From Clostridia bacterium (GTDB lineage Bacteria > Bacillota > Clostridia > Oscillospirales > Acutalibacteraceae), in the NCBI GenBank assembly GCA_024404065.1, contig JAKSQR010000091.1, positions 1-6,475 of the forward strand: a DNA stretch of 6,475 nt, in the 5' to 3' direction. Shown in pieces: positions 1 through 5,453 of the stretch. A program made the translations under genes and the position numbers. Each line of letters starts with the position of its first letter. Position 1 is the stretch's first letter. The notes below the pieces were generated by a model that saw only the letters and a program-made list of their open reading frames with translations, was not told the origin of the DNA and searched no databases.

Positions 1-582
1 AATATTGTAGGTGCATTTTACCAGCCCAAGGCAGTGCTTATTGATGTAAATGTGCTTAAATCCCTGCCTCAGAGGCAGATTGCAAACGGTCTTGCAGAGG
101 CTATAAAGGCTGCAGTTATTGCAGACCCTGAGCTTTTTGAAATATTTGAAAACGGCAATGTAGAAGAAAATCTTGAGCTTATTATTTACAAGAGCCTTGA
201 TTTCAAGCGCAAGGTAGTAGAGGAAGACGAAAAGGAAATGGGTCTTCGCAAAATCCTCAATTTCGGTCACACCATAGGTCACGGCATTGAGAGTGAGGAG
301 CTTATAAACGGTCTTTACCACGGTGAGTGCGTATCACTCGGTATGATACCCATGTGCAGTGAGGATGTAAGAGCAAGGCTTATTCCCATCTTAGAGAAGG
401 TAGGTCTTCCCACCTCAATTAAATTTGATGAGGAAAAGGTGGCTTCAGCAATCAGCCACGATAAAAAGAGCGCAGGTGCATTTGTAAACGCAGTTGTTAC
501 AGATAAAATCGGCACCTGTCAGATTGTAAAAATGGAAGTTAAAGAGCTTATTGAAAGAGCAAAAATGGTAAATCACGATTGA
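1..582 (+). CDS. aroB: 3-dehydroquinate synthase, C-terminal part (5' end outside window)
   Basis: This enzyme cyclises DAHP to 3-dehydroquinate, the second shikimate-pathway step, in the cytoplasm using NAD+ and a divalent metal (usually zinc). The frame is open from base 1 and gives 193 residues, roughly the C-terminal half of a family usually about 340-370 long. It opens with GAFYQPKAVLID, which matches the conserved GAFYQP segment in the middle of AroB. GLAEAIK (visible residues 30-36, metal-ligand Glu33), NFGHTIGH (His90, His94) and the YHGE motif (His107) follow in the expected order, so the metal site is intact. The GTG at base 34 is an internal valine codon, not a start, because conserved sequence continues upstream of it. 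The gene ends in TGA 12 bp before aroC and is the first visible member of the operon. No defect is seen; only the N-terminal NAD-binding part is missing because of the window edge. Confidence 0.96.
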   Translation, partial: NIVGAFYQPKAVLIDVNVLKSLPQRQIANGLAEAIKAAVIADPELFEIFENGNVEENLELIIYKSLDFKRKVVEEDEKEMGLRKILNFGHTIGHGIESEELINGLYHGECVSLGMIPMCSEDVRARLIPILEKVGLPTSIKFDEEKVASAISHDKKSAGAFVNAVVTDKIGTCQIVKMEVKELIERAKMVNHD

Positions 583-594
583 TGAGGTGATTTT

Positions 595-1683
595 ATGAAA
601 AACAGTTATGGCAGCAGCGTAAGTGTTACACTTTTCGGTGAAAGTCACGGCCCCGAAATCGGCATAGTAATTGACGGACTTGCACCGGGAATTGAAATTG
701 ATAAAAACTACATAGATAAAAAGCTGAGCCTCAGAAGACCTCAGGGCAAAATTTCCACCGCAAGGCAGGAAGCAGATGAGTACAGAATAGTAAGCGGTGC
801 ATTTGAGGGCAAAACCACAGGCACAGCCCTTACAATACTTATCCCTAATCAGGATACCCGCTCAAAGGATTACTCAGCTACCAAGGATTTAGCAAGACCC
901 GGTCACGCAGATTTTACTGCTGATGAGAAATACCACGGCTGTCAGGATTACAGAGGCGGCGGACATTTCAGCGGTCGCATTACTGCCCCCGTTGTAGCAG
1001 CAGGCGCAATCTGCCAGCAGATTCTTGAGAAGAAGGGCATAGTAGTTGCCACTCACATAAAGAGCATTGCAGGTATAGAGGATAAATCCTTTAACCCTCT
1101 TTGCCCCGAAACAGAGGGTCTCGGCGATAAATATTTTGCAGTGCTTGATGAGAGCAAAGAGGCAGAGATGACCTTAGCTATTGAAAAGGCTGCAGAGGAG
1201 ATGAATAGCGTAGGCGGCACTCTTGAAACCGCAGTTACAGGTCTTCCCGCAGGCTTAGGTGAGCCTTGGTTTGACAGCGTTGAAAGTATGCTCTCCCACG
1301 CAATTTTTGGCATACCCGCAGTTAAGGGCATAGAGTTTGGTATGGGCTTCGGCTTTGCAGATATGAAGGGCTCAGAGGCTAACGACAACTACCGCATGGA
1401 AAATGGCAGAGTAGTAACCGCTACAAACAACAATGGCGGTATCAATGGCGGTATCACAAATGGTATGCCCGTAATTTTCAAAACAGCAATTAAGCCTACA
1501 CCATCCATTGCAATGGCGCAGGATACAATAGATTTCAAAAAGAAAGAAAATGCCGTTATAGAGCTTAAGGGCAGGCACGACCCCTGCATTGTGCATAGGG
1601 CAAGGGCAGTAGTTGATGCAATAACCGCTATTGTTTTATGTGATATGCTTGCACAGCGCTTCGGCACAGATTACCTCAGATAA
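595..1683 (+). CDS. aroC: Chorismate synthase
   Basis: It removes phosphate from EPSP to give chorismate, the last step of the shared aromatic pathway, and needs reduced FMN. The 362-residue length is normal. FGESHG lies at residues 14-19 (His17), two arginines of the RRP motif at 47-48, RPGHADF at 101-107 (His104), YRGGGHFSGR at 119-128, and GRHDPCIVHRARAVVDA at 326-342 with the conserved late Asp341. The start is set by the family-typical MxxSYG opening and by GAGGTGA at 584-590, just upstream of ATG 595. The sequence reads RRPQGK and GGGHFSGRITAP where E. coli-type enzymes have RRPGQ and GGGRSSARET; I recognise this as a clostridial-style variant, from memory. Chorismate synthases are either monofunctional or bifunctional with an NAD(P)H:FMN reductase activity; there is no extra domain here, so a separate flavin reductase is likely needed. 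The gene lies 12 bp after aroB and 15 bp before the aroE-aroK fusion. Confidence 0.97.
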   Translation: MKNSYGSSVSVTLFGESHGPEIGIVIDGLAPGIEIDKNYIDKKLSLRRPQGKISTARQEADEYRIVSGAFEGKTTGTALTILIPNQDTRSKDYSATKDLARPGHADFTADEKYHGCQDYRGGGHFSGRITAPVVAAGAICQQILEKKGIVVATHIKSIAGIEDKSFNPLCPETEGLGDKYFAVLDESKEAEMTLAIEKAAEEMNSVGGTLETAVTGLPAGLGEPWFDSVESMLSHAIFGIPAVKGIEFGMGFGFADMKGSEANDNYRMENGRVVTATNNNGGINGGITNGMPVIFKTAIKPTPSIAMAQDTIDFKKKENAVIELKGRHDPCIVHRARAVVDAITAIVLCDMLAQRFGTDYLR

Positions 1684-1698
1684 AAAGGAAGATTAAAA

Positions 1699-2937
1699 AT
1701 GATTTATGGCTGTATAGGTGAGCATCTGCCTCACTCATTCTCAAAGGAGATTCACAACAGAATAGGTGATTATGACTATATACTTCACGAAATCCCTATG
1801 GGTCAGCTTGATGCCTTTATGGAGAAGAAGGATTTTAAGGCCATAAATGTTACTATACCCTATAAGCAGGATGTTATACCTCACCTTTATTTTGTAAGCG
1901 AAAAGGCAAAAAGCATAGGTGCAGTAAATACTATCGTAAACAAAGACGGCAAGCTTTATGGCTACAATACCGACTTTGCAGGTATGACAGATTTAATAAA
2001 CCGTATAGGCATAAGCCTTGAAAATAAAAAGGTGCTTATACTTGGCACAGGCGGCACATCAAAAACTGCAAACGCAGTTGCCCACAGCATGAATGCAAAA
2101 GAGGTTATTACTGTAAGCCGTCAGAAAACCGAAAAGTTTATTGATTACGAAGAGGCAGTTACAAAGCATACTGATGCAGAGATTATTATAAACACCACAC
2201 CCTGCGGTATGTACCCAAATACTGATGGCTGCCCCATTGATATTTCACTTTTCCCTTCTCTTGAGGGCTGCGTAGACGCAATTTACAACCCACTTCGCAC
2301 CAATTTTATTTCTCAGGCAAAGGCAAGGGGAATAAAGGCAGAGGGCGGCTTATATATGCTTGTAGCACAGGCAGTAAGAGCCTACGAGTTTTTCTTTGAT
2401 ACAGTAGCTGAGGAAGGCCTTACAGATAAAATTTATGACGGTCTTTCAGCAGAGAAAGAAAACATAGTGCTTACAGGTATGCCCGGCAGCGGCAAAAGCA
2501 CAATAGGCAAAATCCTTGCAGAGAAGCTCAACAGACAGTTTATGGATACTGATGAGCTTATAGTTAAAAATGCAGGTATGCCTATTACCGAGATTTTTGC
2601 GCAGTATGGCGAAAAGCACTTCAGAGACCTTGAAACTGAGGCAATCAGAGAGGCTTCAAAATATTCAAATGCAATTATTGCAACAGGCGGCGGAGCAATA
2701 CTCAGGGATGAGAATGTTTATCTGCTTAAAATGAATGGCAAAATCTACTTCCTTGACAGAAGCCTTGAAAAGCTGCTGCCTACCGATGACCGACCCCTTG
2801 CAAAGGACAGGGAAGCAATAACCCAGAGATATAATGAGAGAATTGACCGCTACAACGAAACAGCGGACGAAAAGGTAAATTCAGATGTACCTGCCCCTGA
2901 GGTTGCGGCAGATATTGAAAGAAGGCACATAAAATGA
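1699..2937 (+). CDS. aroE-aroK: Bifunctional shikimate dehydrogenase-shikimate kinase fusion
   Basis: One uninterrupted 412-residue frame carries two enzymes for consecutive steps: NADPH-dependent reduction of 3-dehydroshikimate, then ATP-dependent phosphorylation of shikimate. The AroE domain (about 1-245) has PHSFS at 11-15, NVTIPYK at 50-56 with catalytic Lys56, GAVNT with Asn77, YNTDFAG with catalytic Asp92, the nucleotide loop GTGGTSKTA at 116-124, NTTPCGMYP at 165-173, and VAQA with Gln224. After a short linker (about 240-254) comes the AroK domain (about 255-412): Walker A GMPGSGKST at 260-268 (Lys266), DTD at 283-285, FRDLE with Arg309, GGG at 330-332, the lid motif DDRPLA (Arg365), and RYNERIDRY with Arg384. 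Both active sites look complete. The kinase lid is shorter than in E. coli AroK. AAGGAAG at 1685-1691 supports ATG 1699. The last bases form an ATGA overlap with aroQ. Elsewhere AroE and AroK are usually separate proteins. Confidence 0.95.
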   Translation: MIYGCIGEHLPHSFSKEIHNRIGDYDYILHEIPMGQLDAFMEKKDFKAINVTIPYKQDVIPHLYFVSEKAKSIGAVNTIVNKDGKLYGYNTDFAGMTDLINRIGISLENKKVLILGTGGTSKTANAVAHSMNAKEVITVSRQKTEKFIDYEEAVTKHTDAEIIINTTPCGMYPNTDGCPIDISLFPSLEGCVDAIYNPLRTNFISQAKARGIKAEGGLYMLVAQAVRAYEFFFDTVAEEGLTDKIYDGLSAEKENIVLTGMPGSGKSTIGKILAEKLNRQFMDTDELIVKNAGMPITEIFAQYGEKHFRDLETEAIREASKYSNAIIATGGGAILRDENVYLLKMNGKIYFLDRSLEKLLPTDDRPLAKDREAITQRYNERIDRYNETADEKVNSDVPAPEVAADIERRHIK

Positions 2938-3368
2938 AATTACTTGTAATGAATGGTCCTAATCTTAATATGCTCGGCATAAGAGAGCCCAGCATTTATG
3001 GTAAAGAGGATTATAACTACCTTTGCGAAATGATTAAAAACCATTGCAAAGAGAATGATATAGAGGTTGAGCTTTACCAGAGCAACCACGAGGGCGACCT
3101 TGTAGATAAAATTCAGGCTGCCTACGGCAACACAGATGGTATTGTAATTAACCCCGGTGCATACACCCACACAAGTGTAGCACTTTTAGATGCAGTTAAA
3201 ACCGTTGCAATTCCAACCGTTGAGGTGCATATCAGCGACCCTGACACCCGTGAGGAATTCAGAAAAACAAGCTATATAAGACTTGGCTGTGTAAACACAA
3301 TTAAAGGTCACGGTCTTAAGGGCTATGTGGAGGCAATTGACTTCCTTAAAGAATATTTAAGCAAATAA
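2934..3368 (+). CDS. aroQ: 3-dehydroquinate dehydratase, type II
   Basis: It dehydrates 3-dehydroquinate to 3-dehydroshikimate, the third pathway step, by the type II (anti-elimination) route; the family forms dodecamers. The 144-residue length is typical. GPNLNMLG lies at 8-15, the flexible lid Arg17 and catalytic Tyr22 sit in REPSIYG, INPGAYTHTS is at 72-81 (Asn73), EVHIS at 97-101 contains catalytic His99, and FRKTSYI holds substrate-binding Arg110. These match the Mycobacterium tuberculosis active-site set with a shift of two residues. The segment after the histidine reads SDPDTRE rather than the common SNxxxRE, a small variation. The start codon overlaps the stop of the aroE-aroK gene as ATGA, and GAAGG at 2921-2925 lies inside that upstream gene, so translational coupling is likely. 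Its product feeds directly into the AroE domain encoded just upstream. Confidence 0.97.
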   Translation: MKLLVMNGPNLNMLGIREPSIYGKEDYNYLCEMIKNHCKENDIEVELYQSNHEGDLVDKIQAAYGNTDGIVINPGAYTHTSVALLDAVKTVAIPTVEVHISDPDTREEFRKTSYIRLGCVNTIKGHGLKGYVEAIDFLKEYLSK

Positions 3369-3380
3369 CAGGTAAACAAT

Positions 3381-4589
3381 ATGACAGTTACAATTTCACC
3401 CTGTAACCCTCAGGGTAAAATAAATGTACCACCCTCAAAGAGTGATGCCCATAGGCTCCTTGTGTGTGCAGGTCTCAGCGAAGGTGAAAGCAAAATTGAA
3501 AATATTGCCCTCTCAAACGATATTAAGGCTACCTTAGGCTGCCTTGAGAATATGGGCGCTCAGTGGCGTGAGTGCGAGGGCGGCATTATCATAAAAGGTA
3601 CAGACCCACGAAAGGCAGATGTAAAAAGTATATTCTGCAACGAGTGTGGCACTACCATAAGATTTTTTATCCCTCTTTGCCTTCTTAATGAAAGCGAAAC
3701 CACAGTAACGGGTAGTGAGAAATTACTTACAAGACCCCTTACAGTTTATGAGGAAATCTGCAAAGAGCAGGGCATTTACTTTAATAATGACGGTAAAAAA
3801 ATCACACTTAAAGGCAAGCTTAATGCAGGGGAGTATGTAGTAAAAGGTAACATCAGCAGCCAGTTTATTTCAGGCTTACTTTTCGCACTCCCATTGCTTG
3901 ATGGCGACAGCACCATTAAAATTCTGCCCCCATTTGAGTCACGCCCCTATGTGGATATGACCCTTTCGGTATTAAAGCTTGCAGGCATTCAGGTTGAGCA
4001 TAAAAACGAGCTTGAGTTTTACATAAAGGGCAACCAATCCTACAAGCCCTTTAACCGCAGAGTTGAAGGTGACTGGAGCAACGGCGCATTCCCTGAGGCA
4101 CTTAGTGCTATGGGTTATGGTGTAGAAACAACAGGTCTTCGTGATGACAGCCTGCAGGGTGATAAAATCTGCCGTGAGCATTTCAAGGCTCTTAAAGCGG
4201 GCACACCCACCATAGATTTATCCGATTGCCCGGACCTTGCCCCCATACTTTTTGCCTTTGCAGGTATGAATAACGGCGCCCATTTCACAGGCACCGCAAG
4301 GCTTAAAATAAAGGAGAGCGACAGGGTAGGGGAAATGTCAGAGGAGCTTATTAAATTTGGCATTGAGCTTACAGATAACGAAAACAGCGTAGATGTAAAA
4401 GGCGGAGTATTTAACCCTCCCACAGAAATATTAAAGGGTCATAACGACCACCGCATTGTAATGACTATGGCAGTAATGCTGACTAAAACAGGCGGCACAA
4501 TTGAAGGGGCAGAGGCAGTAAACAAAAGCTACCCTGATTTCTTCAGAGATTTAGAAAGTATAGGAGTGAAGCTGACTTATGGAACTTGA
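3381..4589 (+). CDS. aroA: 3-phosphoshikimate 1-carboxyvinyltransferase (EPSP synthase)
   Basis: It joins the enolpyruvyl group of phosphoenolpyruvate to shikimate 3-phosphate to give EPSP, and is the known target of glyphosate. At 402 residues it is shorter than E. coli AroA (427) but within the family range. Active-site motifs appear in order: PSKSDAHR at 18-25 (Lys20, Ser21, Arg25), ECGTTIRF at 88-95 (Gly90, Arg94), SSQF at 159-162, SRPYVD at 187-192, DCPDLAP at 282-288 with probable catalytic Asp285, KESDR at 311-315, NDHRI at 355-359, and NKSYPDFF at 381-388 (Lys382). The enzyme is expected to be active. The ECGTTIRF segment differs from the NAGTAMRP of class I enzymes. The gene starts 12 bp after aroQ with only a weak Shine-Dalgarno (AGG at 3370-3372), and its 3' end overlaps tyrA by 11 bp. 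Confidence 0.97.
   Translation: MTVTISPCNPQGKINVPPSKSDAHRLLVCAGLSEGESKIENIALSNDIKATLGCLENMGAQWRECEGGIIIKGTDPRKADVKSIFCNECGTTIRFFIPLCLLNESETTVTGSEKLLTRPLTVYEEICKEQGIYFNNDGKKITLKGKLNAGEYVVKGNISSQFISGLLFALPLLDGDSTIKILPPFESRPYVDMTLSVLKLAGIQVEHKNELEFYIKGNQSYKPFNRRVEGDWSNGAFPEALSAMGYGVETTGLRDDSLQGDKICREHFKALKAGTPTIDLSDCPDLAPILFAFAGMNNGAHFTGTARLKIKESDRVGEMSEELIKFGIELTDNENSVDVKGGVFNPPTEILKGHNDHRIVMTMAVMLTKTGGTIEGAEAVNKSYPDFFRDLESIGVKLTYGT
4562..4569 (+). promoter_or_regulatory. Ribosome binding site for tyrA, embedded in the aroA coding end
   Basis: AGGAGTGA is a strong Shine-Dalgarno match 9 bases before ATG 4579, and it lies wholly inside the last codons of aroA. It fixes the tyrA start at 4579 and hence the 11-bp overlap with aroA, whose stop TGA is at 4587-4589. 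Ribosomes finishing aroA would cover or expose this site, so coupling of the two genes is plausible. Confidence 0.8.
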
Positions 4590-5448
4590 TAAAAACTTAA
4601 ATATACTCATAGTTGGTCTTGGCCTTATGGGAGGCTCCTATGCAAGGGCTCTCACCTCAAAGGGCTACAAGGTAAAGGCCATAGATACAAACCAGAAATC
4701 AATAGATTTCGCCCTCCAGAATAAGTTTATAATTGACGGCTCATCAGAGGTTAATACAGATATGGTTTCAGAGTCTGATTTAATCATATTTGCAGTTTAC
4801 CCACATGCTTTTATCCCATGGATTGAGCAGTACAAGGATTACATCAAAAAGGGCGCAATCATCACCGACGTTACAGGTGTTAAATCCTGCGTTGTTTATG
4901 ATGTACAGCGCATTTTAGGCGACAGAGCAGAGTTTGTAGCCGCCCACCCAATGGCAGGTAAAGAAACCTCAGGCGTTGAGAGCAGTGACGAATCCATTTT
5001 TGAAAACGCAAACTACATTGTAGTGCCCACTGATGTAAACACCTTTGAGGCTATTGAAACCATAAAGGCAATCGGTCAGACACTCGGCTTTGCACGTATC
5101 TCATCACTGCCACCCAAGGCACACGATGAAATGATAGGCTTTGTTTCACAGCTTACCCACTGCATAGCCGTATGCCTTATGACCTGCTCAAAGAGTGAGC
5201 ATCTTGTGGATTACACAGGTGACTCCTTCAGAGACCTTACAAGAATTGCCCGCATAAATGAGAATATGTGGAGCGAGCTTTTCCTGCTTAATAAAGAGGC
5301 ACTCTTAAAGCAGATGAAAACCTTTATGAACGAAATGGAAAACTTTTACACTCTGCTTGAGAATGAAGATGTGGAAGCTATGAAGGATAAAATGAGGCTT
5401 TCCACCGAGCGCAGAGAGTTATTTAATAAACCAGCAAAAGGAGAATAA
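4579..5448 (+). CDS. tyrA: Prephenate dehydrogenase (TyrA), no ACT domain
   Basis: It oxidatively decarboxylates prephenate to 4-hydroxyphenylpyruvate, committing carbon to tyrosine. An N-terminal Rossmann fold carries GLGLMGG at 13-19, and Asp36 at the end of the second strand favours NAD+ over NADP+. TDVTGVK is at 96-102, AHPMAGKETSG at 122-132 (His123), and the helical C-terminal domain has HDE at 182-184, SQLTH at 190-194 (His194) and GDSFRDLTRIA at 214-224, where arginines bind prephenate in the family. Prephenate rather than arogenate as substrate is the default for this group but is not proved by sequence. At 289 residues there is room for only the core enzyme: no chorismate mutase domain at the front and no C-terminal ACT regulatory domain such as Bacillus TyrA carries. 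Feedback control would therefore have to act through the core or at DAHP synthase. The gene overlaps aroA by 11 bp and precedes aroF by 5 bp. Confidence 0.95.
   Translation: MELDKNLNILIVGLGLMGGSYARALTSKGYKVKAIDTNQKSIDFALQNKFIIDGSSEVNTDMVSESDLIIFAVYPHAFIPWIEQYKDYIKKGAIITDVTGVKSCVVYDVQRILGDRAEFVAAHPMAGKETSGVESSDESIFENANYIVVPTDVNTFEAIETIKAIGQTLGFARISSLPPKAHDEMIGFVSQLTHCIAVCLMTCSKSEHLVDYTGDSFRDLTRIARINENMWSELFLLNKEALLKQMKTFMNEMENFYTLLENEDVEAMKDKMRLSTERRELFNKPAKGE
5437..5443 (+). promoter_or_regulatory. Ribosome binding site for aroF
   Basis: AAAGGAG lies at the end of tyrA, 10 bases before ATG 5454, and is the strongest plain Shine-Dalgarno in the window. It selects ATG 5454 over the second in-frame ATG at 5460, which would be 16 bases away. 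Confidence 0.75.
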
Positions 5449-5453
5449 TTATT

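Noticed and set aside
34..582. GTG at base 34 as the start of a short 182-residue aroB
   Set aside because: Conserved AroB sequence (GAFYQPK) continues in frame upstream to base 1, so the gene is simply cut by the window edge.
1426..1470. Near-repeat GGCGGTATCA ... GGCGGTATCA
   Set aside because: It encodes the conserved glycine-rich GGINGGITNG loop of chorismate synthase, so protein constraint explains it.
1053..1667. Minus-strand open frames of 74-111 codons opposite aroC
   Set aside because: They lie antisense to well-conserved chorismate synthase sequence, have no recognisable motifs or convincing ribosome binding sites, and are explained by the codon composition of the sense strand.
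4115..4423. 102-codon minus-strand open frame opposite aroA
   Set aside because: It mirrors the conserved EPSP synthase region and has a low-complexity Ser/Leu-rich translation typical of antisense shadows.
5449..5453. Possible terminator or promoter between tyrA and aroF, the last junction
   Set aside because: The gap is only 5 bp, with no inverted repeat and no T-run; the sequence just before it is a ribosome binding site.
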